Source: Typha latifolia
Lineage: Eukaryota > Streptophyta > Magnoliopsida > Poales > Typhaceae
Assembly: GCA_019914945.1 (NCBI GenBank)
Contig: CM034112.1
Coordinates: 7,386,001-7,450,000 of the forward strand
Length of the DNA: 64,000 bases
Direction of reading: 5' to 3'
Part shown: one piece after another, positions 20,967 through 31,324 of the stretch
How the letters are laid out: each line of letters starts with the position of its first letter
Position numbering within the stretch: position 1 is the stretch's first letter
Program-made: the position numbers and the translations under genes
The notes under the pieces: model-generated
What the model was told of the DNA's origin: nothing
Database searches by the model: none
Seen by the model: the letters and a program-made list of their open reading frames with translations, nothing else

Positions 20967-22495
20967 ATTTGTTAGGTTCTTGTACCAAAGATAGGCTACG
21001 CCACGATTCCTTCAAAATCGGACGCGTTCGAACGCAATTAGTGGGAATCCTCTAGAATTAGGGTTACATATTGTTTTGGGACTTGTTGGCTAGACTCTAT
21101 AAATATGTGGATGGCAGCCAACTTCATTATGCTATTGGATTCTTGATTTACTACCTCCTATCATCTCTCTAATCACTCTCCCTCCTCCCTCTTCACCATC
21201 CTTCCCCCTTTATCGTTGGCAAGGTTTCTTCTAACTTCTAATCTCCCTCGATTGTCGAGCCACCCCTCTTCTTTGGGATCTTGACCACTTCATTCCCTTC
21301 ATCTACATCCGTTTTTCATATCCACTATCCACCTTTATCTCCATACCCATCCATAACCCTAACATCCACTCCATCCGTCACCACCACCAAAACCCATGTT
21401 ATTCTGTGTTTTAGTCCCTACTACAGTTCGAATCTACGAAAGACCTAAATAGAAAAAGTTGTAGATCAGGAAGTTACAGATCTAACACAATTAATTTCAT
21501 AATGTTCTGAATACCGTATATTATCTAACAAATAATTTTCCATAGCTGTGCGGACTGATTCCTGTAATACATTCAGATCTTGAAGGAATCGTTGCGTATC
21601 CTATATTTGGTTCAAGATATGTGCGTATCCTATCTTGGACTTCCTAAAATTGATGAGTTCTTGAACCAAAGATACGATATGCAACGATTCCTTCAAGATC
21701 TGAATATATTACAGAATCAGGTCCGCCCAACCGTGGGTAAAATATTCATCAGATATTAATCAGTAGTCAGAAGATTACAAAACCAATTAGGTTAGATCTG
21801 TAAATTCCTACTCTACAACTTTTTTATTTATGCCCTTCACAGATTAGAACCGTAGTAGGGACGAAAGCATGTGTGTGTTGGTGGTGGTGACATATGGAGT
21901 GGATGTTAGGGTTATAGATGGGTATGGAGATGAAGGTGGATGGTGGATATGAATAAGGGATGTTGATGAAGGGAACGAAGTGGTTGAAATCCCAAAGAAG
22001 AGGGGTGGCTAGACAATCGAGCGAGATTAGAAGTTAGAGAAAACTTTGCCAATGGTAGAGGTGGAAGGATGGTGAAGAGAGAGGAGGGAGAGCAATTAGA
22101 GAGATGATAGGAGTGAATAAATCAAGAATCCAATAGCATAATGAAGTTCACTGCCATCCACATATTTATAGAGGCTAGCCAACAAGTCCTAAAATAATAT
22201 GTAACCCTAATTCTAGTCGATTCTTGCCGATCACGTTCGAACACACCTGATCGTGTTCGAACGCACCCGATCTCTGTATGTGCAAACGCGATGCAGGCAT
22301 TCAAACACGGGTGTTCGACTGAGCTTGACCACGTTCGAACGCGCATTACGCATTCTCTGTATTTGCGAACCTGATGCAGGTGTTTGCAAGTGCGTTCGAA
22401 CGTGAACATACCTGCGTTCGAACGCGACTTACATAAATTTTATTTTAATTAAAATAAACAACTAATGCAATAAAAAAGAACCTAACTAAGTGTAT
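20967..22495. repeat. Large LTR-R inverted repeat (palindrome)
   Basis: A 50-bp LTR end on the minus strand (20967-21018) is followed by LTR-R in plus orientation (21019-21607) and, after a spacer of about 50 bp, by LTR-R in minus orientation (about 21660-22495). The arms match over about 570 bp: TATAAAT occurs at 21098-21104 in the plus arm and its complement at 22164-22170 in the minus arm, and the AGATCTTGAAGGAATCGTTGC block of one arm faces its complement across the centre near 21634. Both TATA boxes point inward. Confidence 0.82.
22200..22435. repeat. TTCGAA palindrome array, minus-strand LTR-R
   Basis: At least five TTCGAA sites, mostly as CGTTCGAACGC, occur here together with decayed forms. 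They lie upstream of the minus-strand TATA box at 22164-22170, the same layout as in the plus-strand copies. Confidence 0.8.
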
Positions 22496-22790
22496 CACAA
22501 ATATTTACTATTTTGCTATCTTTGCCCTATCTCCACTGTTTTATTTTTAAATTTTCATGCCGACCTCTGATTTAGGTGAAACTAGAGCCATTAGAACCCT
22601 TTCTCATGAGGCTACTAAATTTTCATAAATATTTTTACATCCAGATCAGTCTAGATCTGGTTTGCAACATTGGTATCGATGCGTTCCTCGGACAATGGGA
22701 AACACGTGAGCCAAAGCTAACGTAGGGGAAATCGCGGCCGAGAACCAAGAACTATCGATGATGAGCCGCCAGCGTGGGCAAAAGCATTTT
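22496..22790 (+). mobile_element. LTR-L copy 1, right part, primer-binding site and internal start
   Basis: The LTR resumes with ATATTTACTATTTTGC and ends TTGCAACA at 22669. The primer-binding site TTGGTATCGATGC (22670-22682) is a mutated tRNA-iMet type. The internal part then encodes a broken frame with DEPPAWAK, the same phrase as in the internal part at 29866. It is interrupted at 22790 by the Reina-like element whose CATTT target duplication ends here. Confidence 0.8.
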
Positions 22791-23748
22791 GATACGATTC
22801 AGACTTCACCGATGTCGTTCTCGAGCATGGATACTCTTTAGGGGTGTCTTAGTTTCTTGTTTTAATGTTTATTTCCTTAGAAAATAAGTTTTCTGTAAGT
22901 CCCGTTCGAACGCGGGTGGAGTGCGTTCGAACGTGGTTGTGAACGTGGTTGTGAACGACTGCATCACGTCCAAAGAGTGTGAATTGTGCGTTCGAACGTG
23001 CTATGAATGCCTGTATCGCATTCACAAATCCAGAGAAGTGGGAAATAGGTATGTTTGGTCGCACGTTTGAACGCCTGCATCGCGTTCGCAAATCTAGAAA
23101 AGAGCAAACTAGGTGCATTCGAATGCGAGCGGGTGCATTCGAACACTATCGGCGAAAATGTACTATTTAGGGTTAATTTTGAATTATTTGGTTAGCCTCT
23201 AAAGGATGTGGATGGCAACTATAGAATTATTATTGAAGAATTGAGTTTTACCTTGCCTCCTTTGTCTTCTTCGCTCTCGTTCTCTCAATCCCCGGCGACG
23301 CCGCTTCTAACCTCCCTTGACCGGCCAATCACCCTAGTCCCTTAGGGGTGGCCCTCTCCTCCCCCTTCTTCCAATCTATCCAACACTTGCCCTAACCCTT
23401 CCATCAACCATAACCCTTCCCCCACCACTTTTCACCAGTGCCACCTCATTAACGCCGCTCCACCTCCAACCACCATCATCCTAGGATCTCATGCCTCCAT
23501 CCACGGATCTTGATCAGACCCCCTGACGTTCGTCCACTAATCAAATGATATCTCGAGATCCCCATATCCGATTTGCTTGAAACTTTATTTTTTGGAAAGC
23601 TCTTTTCTGGGGCTACAATATATCCATATTTGACATCGATCCGTTAGCGGAATCTTTTGAGATCTATTTTCAAAGTTCCATGCCAGAATCTGTCTAGATC
23701 TGAGAATTGAAAGAGATCGAACCTTAGCCTAAAGGGGAGATCGTATCA
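22791..23748 (+). mobile_element. 5' LTR-R of the Reina-like element
   Basis: It begins TGATACG and ends CGTATCA. U3 has intact and decayed TTCGAA words between about 22905 and 23150. The position of the TATA box holds CTCTAAAGG instead of TATAAAAGG, so the promoter is probably weakened. Unlike the solo copies at 13378 and 46071, no primer-binding copy lies inside this LTR. Confidence 0.85.
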
Positions 23749-23751
23749 AGC

Positions 23752-23764
23752 TGGTATTAGAGCC
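23752..23764 (+). other. Primer-binding site (tRNA-iMet type)
   Basis: TGGTATTAGAGCC lies 4 bp after the 5' LTR and differs at one base from TGGTATCAGAGCC, the usual initiator tRNA-Met complement. Confidence 0.82.
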
Positions 23765-23789
23765 ACCGTTCCTCGGACACGCGCTTCTT

Positions 23790-24640
23790 GTGACGATAAC
23801 CACAGCCATGGCTGGACGGCGAGATGATGAAGAAGAGATTCTCACAATAGAGGAGGAGGAAACGGTTGCGGGGATTTCCACCTACGGAACCGCCCGATCT
23901 AATCGAAATACAGAAGAACCTAGTTTTCAAGCCGTGTTGGGGTCTCTTTCCGAACAAATGGCAATCAACAACCATATGATGATGGAGATGATGCGGGAAT
24001 TACGGGTGACAAGGGAAGCCATGGCGAATAGGAATGCACCATCGACCACACGACTTGGACATGATCCAGAATGAGACAATGGCATCTGTGGACAATGCCA
24101 ATGAGGCTTTTGTGCCGATATCACGTAGCGATTTAGAGCGTCGGGGTATGAAGACTCCGTTGCTCTCCTCTCAAAGACAGTGCAAAAGACCACGGTTGGG
24201 GCATACCAAGAAGAGTTTGAGAGGATAAGTAGCCGATGTCAACCCCGATGGACGAATCAGCAACTTCGCAGCACCTTCATCTCCAGATTGCGGGATCACA
24301 TACAAGACGATGTGAGGGCTTTAAGGCCTAGAACTTTAAAAGAGGCTTTTGAAGATGCGGTGCTCATGGAAGACAAACATAGGGCCATGAAGTTACACCT
24401 GAAACAAAATTGGATGAGCCAAGGAAGCCGCAATCAAGCTCAACCAACCATAGCGGCAGGAAATATTACCGGCATACCAAGGACCACTGCTGCAATGGCG
24501 CCTCCTTGAGCACTCCTGAAGCCATCCCAAGATGTGAAGTATGCACCTAAAGGTCCGGGACGAGCCAAAGGCCTATGCTTTCGTTGTGATGAGAAGTTTG
24601 TACCCGGGCATCGCTGCGCTAGACCAATGGGATCGGTAAT
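23790..24640 (+). pseudogene. Reina-like gag with CCHC knuckle, interrupted
   Basis: The frame at 23790-24074 gives an acidic N-terminus (MAGRRDDEEEILTIEEEE) and a helical Met-rich segment. After stops, the same frame at 24180-24509 gives the conserved end (AYQEEFERISSRCQP, RDHIQDDVRALRP). A further piece encodes the knuckle CFRCDEKFVPGHRC near 24571-24612. The middle of gag is shortened around 24075-24150 and there are several stops. This is the structural protein of the element's particles, no longer functional. Confidence 0.78.
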
Positions 24641-24695
24641 GCTAATAGATGGATTGGAGGATGTGGAGGATTAGTTTGCAGCTGAAAATGCAGGT

Positions 24696-25308
24696 GTGGC
24701 TAGACATCAAGGAGAAGTAGCTGAGGAGCAACCCGTGGAGGACATGATAGCTGAAATTTCCCTCCATGCCTATTCAGGGACAGCCGGGCGAAAGACTTTG
24801 CGGGTGAATGGTATAGTCAAGAAAACCACAGTGAGAATCTTGATCGACACCGGGTCCACCCACAACTTCATTGACAAGAGGCTCCTTAAGAAGATTGGAC
24901 TCGAGTCGGAACCCACAGAAGGGTTCGATGTGACGATTGGAGATGGCACCACATTACGAGCGAATTTTATTTGTGGAGGTGTGGAATTGAAGGTGCAAGG
25001 CCAAACTTTCACATTGGATCTATATCCGTTGGCCTTACAAGGTGCCGACATTATTTTGGGGATTCAATGGCTTTGAAGCTTAGGGCCCGTGACATTTGAC
25101 TTTACAAACCTCTCAATGACATTTTGGAGGAATGACCAGAGAGTGCTGCTGGATGGAAATCAACAGCTGATTGAACTTCTAAGCGTAGAGGACACAAGTG
25201 AGCTTGTCTCTTTCTCAACACCCACTTTTCCTTTTTACTCAGATTTGCAGAGAGCCAGCGTAGGGGATAGTGAACTGGTTCAACTCATGGAGGAGCTGAG
25301 AGAGAACC
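24696..25308 (+). pseudogene. Retropepsin-like protease followed by a pol spacer
   Basis: The ORF at 24696-25076 contains the aspartic protease core: catalytic LIDTGSTHNF (about residues 49-58) and, at its C-terminal end, ADIILGIQWL. A stop at 25076 separates it from 25089-25313, where the text jumps from the post-protease segment directly to the spacer that normally lies between RNase H and integrase (STPTFPFYSDLQ). RT and RNase H, about 1.5 kb of coding sequence, are therefore missing at about 25160-25200. The solo LTR starts at 25309. Confidence 0.8.
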
Positions 25309-26365
25309 TGTAACACCCGTTAAAAAAAAATGTCTAGACTCTATGTTTGTTTATAATATCTGTTATTGTGATGATTATGTTAAATAAATAATAGAAGTCA
25401 TGGCACCACGTGCACGTATCACTATTAGTCAAGTCCCAGTTAGGCAGTGCCCTTTTACCTGCTTAACTCGGGGTTAGGGGTAGAGTGTATATTATATAGT
25501 ATCATATTAGCGGCCTACACCTGAGGTCGGTAGCAGGTGGAGCATTCAGGTGATTACACTGCCCTAGTTGGAGACTTGACTAGTATGATATGAGAAAAGA
25601 TGATTGAGAGGAAGGGATTGTAGTTCTAGCGGTACCCGAGGACGCAAGGTTAGGGCATCTATTGAGTTGTGTGCTCTTACCAGCCGTATGTGATGATTTC
25701 GCTCTGTGCGGTGTTGATGGGCCTATGACTGGGGTCCTTAGTCTGATGGCCACAGACAACCGGTCATATGCAGCATCGCCAGGCATATATGGGCAATAAT
25801 ACCGCTAGTTGACTAGTCCCCCTCAATTTTTATGATGCTATGTGAGATATGTTATTGTGACTCGACTCCTGTGTGGATTTCTATGTAAAATAAGCTATAA
25901 TGATGAAAGCTATTAAAAGTCATAATGTACATTTTTCCCTGACATGTTATGAGTTGCATTTTTATTTATCATGTAATATTCTTAGATTATTATTAGATTT
26001 TACTTGCTGGGCCCCGTGCTCACCGCCATTTTTGGTGAAAATATTTCAGAGATGATTATAGAGGATGCGGACATCGAGGAGTAGCAGATTCATTCCTTAT
26101 TTTTAGCATTTGTTTATTCTATCATTTCAGTTGGACTTAGCCCCTGCGAGGGTATTTATGTTTTAGCAAATTTGTGATGGACTTGTATTTCTAGAGGCTT
26201 GTTGAGGCCTGTGATATTATAATTCAGGATTATTTGTTGGATTATTATGGTATTTCTTGACTTATTCAAATACTTGGTGAGATTATTTTACTGACTAATT
26301 ACGTGGGAATCACGTGGACATGCTCCACGTGAAGAACACGTGAATTTTTGGAAGTGGGTGTTTTA
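25309..26365 (+). mobile_element. Solo LTR nested in the Reina-like pol
   Basis: The 1057-bp segment starts TGTAACACCC and ends GGGTGTTTTA, an imperfect inverted terminus, and is flanked by GAACC (25304-25308 and 26366-26370). Removing it and one copy of GAACC rejoins the spacer and integrase frame. It has no ORF of interest and belongs to a family not otherwise present in the window. Confidence 0.85.
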
Positions 26366-27725
26366 GAACCCATCAAGCCACCCCGAGCATGAGGAGTGCA
26401 ACGGGTTGGTACTCGAGCGCAGGCAGATCAAGGTACTCGCGGACGAAGAGCTACGAAGAACTATTGATGGCACACTTCCATGATACTCCTATTGAAGGGG
26501 TCTTACGTACCTATAAATGGCTGACCCAAAACTGTATATGGACAACAACGAAGTCAGACGTGAAGAAATGTGTGCGTGGATGCCAAATTTGCCAACGAGT
26601 CAAATCGGAGACGCTCAAACCCAGCGGGCTGTTGCAACCATTGCCTATAACGGAGCATATTTGGGAGGACATCTCCATGGACTTCATCGAAGGGCTGCCG
26701 GAGGTCCGAGAACAATTGGTGGTGTCTGTTGTGGTGGATAGGCTGAGCAAATATGCTCATTTCATAGCATTGTCTCATCCGTTTTCAATGAAAAATATTG
26801 CTGAAATTTTTGTTCGGGAAGTGATGCGCTTGCATGGGATGCCTAGGACGATCGTGTCAGACCGGGATCGCATCTTCATCGGCGAGTTTTGGTCTGAGTT
26901 CTTCAGATTGCAAGGGACTCAAATCAACCGTAGTTGAGCTTATCACCACGAGACGGATGGCCAAACCAAGGTGGTGAATCGAGGACTTGAGCAATACTTG
27001 CGATGCTTTGTGGCGGACCGACCAAAGGATTGGGTCAAATTCCTTCCATCGGCCGAGTGGTCATACAATACCGCTCATCACTCTAGCATCAGCATGACCC
27101 GCTTTGAGGCGGTTTATGGGCGCACTCCCCCGGTCTTGTGCACCTATGATAGACTCGCGGCGGGAGATAGAACCGAGCTCGACTTGGAACTTGCAGATCG
27201 AGATAAAATATTGAGATGACTCAAGATTCACCTAGCAACAACCCAAAACCACATGAAGCAAACTCATGACAAGGGCCGACGTGAGCGGGAATTTGAGGTG
27301 GATCAATGGGTGTTCGTTCGAGCTCAACCGTACCGGCAATCTACATTGAGATCAATTTTGAACCAGAAGTTGGGTTACAAGTACTATGATCTGTACTGAG
27401 TGCTACAACGAATCGTTCCAGTAGCTTACCTGTTAGACCTACCTGAGGGAACCAGAATACCTCCGGTCTTCCATGTATCGGCATTGAAGGCCCAGATCGG
27501 GCCTAACCATGTGGTGGGTTCGACCTTGTCCGAACCAATGGAGGAAGGTTGCGGTCCGAGTCTTAGGCCATAGAAGAAGATGCCATGGATCTAGATTGGA
27601 GACCGAAGTGCTGATCGAGTGGCTGGGCAAACAACCTAATGAGTCTACATGGGAGCTAGAGTCAAATGTCGTCTCGCTTCCCAAATTTCAAACCTTGAGG
27701 ACAAGGTTGCGGAAGCGTGGTGGAT
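26366..27725 (+). pseudogene. Reina-like integrase with chromodomain-like tail
   Basis: The zinc-binding domain (HFHDTP, then CQICQRVK) is at about 26470-26610. The catalytic core has the first Asp in SMDFIEGLP (about 26680), the second in IVSDRDRIF (about 26855) and the third-position region in TDGQTKVVNRG (about 26955), where the usual Glu codon reads Lys. The C-terminal part (26970-27220 and following) contains AEWSYNTAHHSSI. A chromodomain-like phrase (VLIEWLGKQPNESTWELE) ends near 27663. Stops at about 26937 and 27219 break the frame, and the Glu-to-Lys change would itself inactivate the enzyme. Confidence 0.8.
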
Positions 27726-28609
27726 TGATACGATTCGGACTTCACCGATGTCGTCTCGAGCACGGATACTCTTTAGGGGTGTCTTTATTTCTTGTTTTAA
27801 TGTTTAATTCCTAAGAAAATAAGTTTTCTGTAAGTCGCGTTCGAACGTGGGTGGAGTGTGTTCGAACGCAGTTGTGAACACCTGCATCACGTCTAGAGAG
27901 TGTGAAGTGTGTATTCGAATGCCGCATTCGAACGCGCTATAAATGCTTGTATCATGTTCGCAAATCCAGAGAAGAGCGAACAAGGTGCGTTCAAACGCGA
28001 GCGGCCGCATTCCAACGCGGTCGGCAAAAATGTACTATTTAGGGTTAATTTTGAATTGTTTAGTTAGCCTCTAAATAATGTGGATGGCAACCATAAATTA
28101 TTATTGAAGAATTGAGTTTTGTCTTGCCTCCTTCGTCTTCTTCCCACTCATTCTCTCAATCCCTGGCGACGCCGCTTCTAATCTCCCTCGACCAGCCAAT
28201 CACCCTAGTCCCTTAGGGGTGGCCCTCTCCTCCTTCTTCCAATCTATCCAACACTTGCCCTAACCCTTCCATCAACCATAACCCTTCCCCCACTGCTTTT
28301 CACTGGTGCCACTCCATTAACGCCGGTCCACCTCCAACCACCATTATCCTAAGATCTCGTGCCTCCATCCATGGATCTTGATCAGACCCCCTACCGTTCG
28401 TCCACTAATCGGACTATATCTCGAGATCCCCACATCCGATTCGCTTGAAACTTGATTTGTTGGAAAGCTCTTTTCTGGGGCTACAAGATATCCAATAAGA
28501 TCTGTCAGCGGCATCTTTCATAATCTATTTTCAAAGTTCCATACTAGAATCTGTCCAGATCTGAGAATTGAAAGAGATCGAACCTTTGCCTAAAGGGGAG
28601 ATCGTATCA
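27726..28609 (+). mobile_element. 3' LTR-R of the Reina-like element
   Basis: It begins TGATACG after a G-rich stretch acting as polypurine tract and ends CGTATCA before the CATTT target duplication. Its TTCGAA words (about 27838-28015) are partly decayed, and the TATA position reads CTCTAAATAATG. It is 74 bp shorter than the 5' LTR. Confidence 0.85.
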
Positions 28610-29292
28610 CATTTTTTAAGGAAATTTTGACTGTGTCGAAGGAGAACTCGAAGGAGATCCAAACCTCTCTCAAGGATTCATTTCAGGCCTTGACAGAGGT
28701 TCTACTAGCCGCCCTCCACCACCCCGCACCACCTACGCTGTTGGCCATCATGGAACAAGCATTATCTCCACCTTCAAGTACTAATAATGGTGCAACTATG
28801 GAGACCATCCAAATTGCGGCAACCAACTCTCCGGTTGTGGTGGAGCTCCCTCCATCCTTGCAGATCGAGCTTTCCATCGTAGCAACACTAGAGCAGCCCC
28901 TACCAATGGTCGTGATGCCATCTTTCCCACCCACGGTGGAAGTTAGGGCCAAAAACTCTTGCTTTCCATCGAAGATGATTCAGGTGCTTTCGGTCCAAGT
29001 CATCACATCCACTCCCTTCCTCAGACCATCCGCACCTAAGTCATGGCCTAAATTGTATGCAGTAAGACCCAGGCTCGAACCGCCCATGGCTAGAATTTGG
29101 TCTGAGCCAAACGTGGCTAGGACAGACTATGGCTCAAAATGGTGGGCTCTAGAGCAGAACCCACCATGGCCCCTCCTCTACGTCATAGTCGAGATACATA
29201 CGAAGATCGAGGATATAAAGTTTGAGAGCAAACGAAGGTATGGAAACCACCATGGACACCTTGAGGACAAAGTGGTCAAAAGCATGGTGGAT
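28610..29292 (+). mobile_element. LTR-L element, first internal region (continued)
   Basis: This continues the internal part interrupted at 22790. One open frame of 229 codons (28627-29316, running into the next LTR) has a Thr/Pro-rich, gag-like composition (KENSKEIQTSLKDSFQALTE at its start) and no zinc knuckle, protease or polymerase motif. The second internal copy (29866-30629) encodes the same phrases with stops. It may derive from the N-terminal part of a gag. The element is LARD-like: LTRs, primer-binding site and a short internal region without pol. Confidence 0.65.
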
Positions 29293-29865
29293 TGTAATAT
29301 CCAACCACGTGGATGAAGTCGAGTCAAGTCCTAATTCGAGTCGTGTTAGCCTTTAGGGCTAGTCCTAGTGGGACTCGTTGTAACTAACCTCTATATATAG
29401 AGGGGTTGAGTTCCTTTGTTAAGCATCGAAGAATCGAAGAATTGAAGAATTGAAGAATTGAAGAATCCAAGTATCCAAGCATTGATAATTAATTGAGTTT
29501 AGTTATTTTCTTATTATCGTATTTACCATTTTATCGTAGCCGTTAGATCGTCTTTACCTTTCTAGGGGTAGATCATAGCCATAGATCCTCCAAATCATCC
29601 AAACCCTAGCCATCTCCTACCTCCAGCAGCCACCCTACAATACGGCCATACACCACCACTCTTGGCCATCTGCCACCCTCCGACGACCGCCACAATATCG
29701 GATATTTATCGTTCTACCCTCTCTGACCTATCTCCACTATTTTATTTTTACCTTTTTATCTTGATCTTCAATTTAGGTGATATGAAACCTAACTCAAGAG
29801 GCTACCTCCACCTAAATTTTTATAATTTTTTTACATCCGGATCAGTTCATATCTAGTTTGCAACA
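29293..29865 (+). mobile_element. LTR-L copy 2 (middle LTR)
   Basis: It begins TGTAATATCCAACCACGTGG and ends GCAACA at 29865, with CTCTATATATAGAG near 29390. The TTAAGGCAAGTC array is almost entirely absent, which explains its shorter length (573 bp). A (GAATT)-type run, GAAGAATTGAAGAATT, occurs at 29439-29465. Confidence 0.78.
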
Positions 29866-30629
29866 TCGGTATCAAAGCCGACGTTCCTCGGACAATGGTG
29901 AACATGTTATCCAAAGCTAACCCTAGGGAGATCACAGCCATGGAGGACCAAAAAATCATCTCCATCCCTGATGATGAGCCACTAGCATGGGCGAAGGTGT
30001 TATTCAAAGAACTTTTGGCCAAATTGAAAGAGAACTCGAAGGAGATCCAAACTACCCTCAAAACTTGTTTCAGGCCTTGAGAAAGGTCCTACTAGTCGCC
30101 CTCCACCTCCCCGCACCACCTACGCCACCGACCACCGTGGAATAGGTGCCACCTCCACCTCCAAATACTAATAATGGTGAAACAGTGGAGACCATCCAAA
30201 CCGCGGGAACCAACTCTTCGATTGTAGTGGAGCACCCTCCATTGTAACAACACCAGAGCAGCCCCCAACAATGGTCATGATGCCATCTTCCCCACTCGTG
30301 GTGGAAGCTAGGGCCAAAAACACTAACTTTCCAATAGTGATGATCTTGACACTTTCGATCCAAGCCACCGCCGTCAGCACCTTCCTTGGACCAGCTGCAC
30401 TCGAGCCATGACCTAAACTGCATGTGCTAAGACCTTAGCTTGAGCCAGCCGCAGCTAAAACGGACTATGGCTCAAAATAGTGGGCCCTAGCAGAACCCAC
30501 CATGGGCCCCTACTCCTCATGGTACATGAGACCCACATGAAGATTGAGGACATAAAGTTCGAGAGCGAACGCATGTTTTGAAACCACCATGGACACCTTG
30601 AGGACAAGGTGGTTGAAAGCGTGGTGTAT
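29866..30629 (+). mobile_element. LTR-L element, second internal region with primer-binding site
   Basis: A primer-binding site (TCGGTATCAAAGCC, 29866-29879) directly follows LTR copy 2. A broken gag-like frame follows (MEDQKIISIPDDEPLAWAK at about 29940), parallel to the first internal region but with more stops. LTR copy 3 begins at about 30630. Two internal regions sharing the middle LTR form a tandem array. Confidence 0.72.
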
Positions 30630-31318
30630 TATTATGATCTGACCACGTAGGTTAAATCAAGTCAAGTCGAGTCGAGTCGAGTTGAGTCGAGTCTATTTAT
30701 CTTTTAATTATTTCATGTTGTACGTCTTTTAGGCAAGTCTAGTAATGTGAGCCATTAAGGCAAGTCGAGATATGTCATGATAGCCCTTAAGGCAAGTCTA
30801 ATTAAGACAAGTCTAAATAAGTCACGATAGCTCTTAAGGCAAGTCTAGTTAAGTCAAGTAAGCTTTTAAAGCAAGTCCAATTAAGTCATGTAAGCCTTTA
30901 AGGCAAGTCCTAATTTGAGTCATGTTAGCCTTTAGGGCTAGTTCTAGTGGGACTCATTGTAACCGACCTCTATATATAGAGGGGTTGGATTCCTTTGTTA
31001 AGCATCAAAGAATCCAAGTATCCAAGCATTGAGAATTAATTGAGTTTTTTTAAATTTTCTTATTACCGTATTTAGCATTTTATCGTAGCCATTAGATCGT
31101 CTTTACCTTTCTAGCGATAGATCATAGCCGTAGATCCTCCAAAGCTTTCAAACCCTAGCCACCTCCTACTTCCAGCAGCCACCCTACAATACGGCCATCC
31201 ACCACCACCCTTGGCTATCCATCACCATTCGACGACCGCCACAACCTCGGATATTTACTGTTCTGCACTGTCTGACCTATCTCGACTATTTTATTTTTGA
31301 CTTTTCATCCCGACCCCT
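30630..31318 (+). mobile_element. LTR-L copy 3, 3' end truncated
   Basis: It starts TATTATGATCTGACC, with the TTAAGGCAAGTC array at about 30720-30930 and CTCTATATATAGAG near 30967. Compared with copies 1 and 2 about 100 bp are missing at the end, where Reina-like pol sequence on the minus strand begins. Confidence 0.72.
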
Positions 31319-31324
31319 CCAGCA

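Larger units (their letters stand above)
18874..22495 (-). mobile_element. Deleted Reina-like element nested in LTR-L copy 1
   Basis: The element lies between CGGAT (18869-18873) and CAAAT (22496-22500), a target duplication that differs by two G-to-A changes. The uninterrupted LTR-L sequence at 29698 and 31246 confirms the join. On the minus strand the order is a composite 5' LTR (22495-20967, containing an inverted LTR pair), a primer-binding-site array (20966-20915), gag (about 20914-19569), then a 3' LTR truncated on its U3 side (19568-18874). Protease and the whole pol are missing, so it is non-autonomous. Confidence 0.82.
22791..28609 (+). mobile_element. Reina-like Ty3 element with both LTRs, lacking RT
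   Basis: The element is flanked by CATTT (22786-22790 and 28610-28614). It has a 958-bp 5' LTR, a primer-binding site, broken gag, protease, integrase with chromodomain, and an 884-bp 3' LTR. A solo LTR (25309-26365) is nested in it. Without that, the internal region is only about 2.9 kb, because RT and RNase H are absent. The family call (Reina-like chromovirus) rests on integrase motifs and a chromodomain-like tail and is inference. Confidence 0.85.

Noticed and set aside
28627..29316. A novel 229-residue host gene
   Set aside because: It lies between a primer-binding-site-bearing LTR and another LTR of the same family, is repeated with stops at 29866-30629, and runs into the LTR, so it is element-internal sequence.
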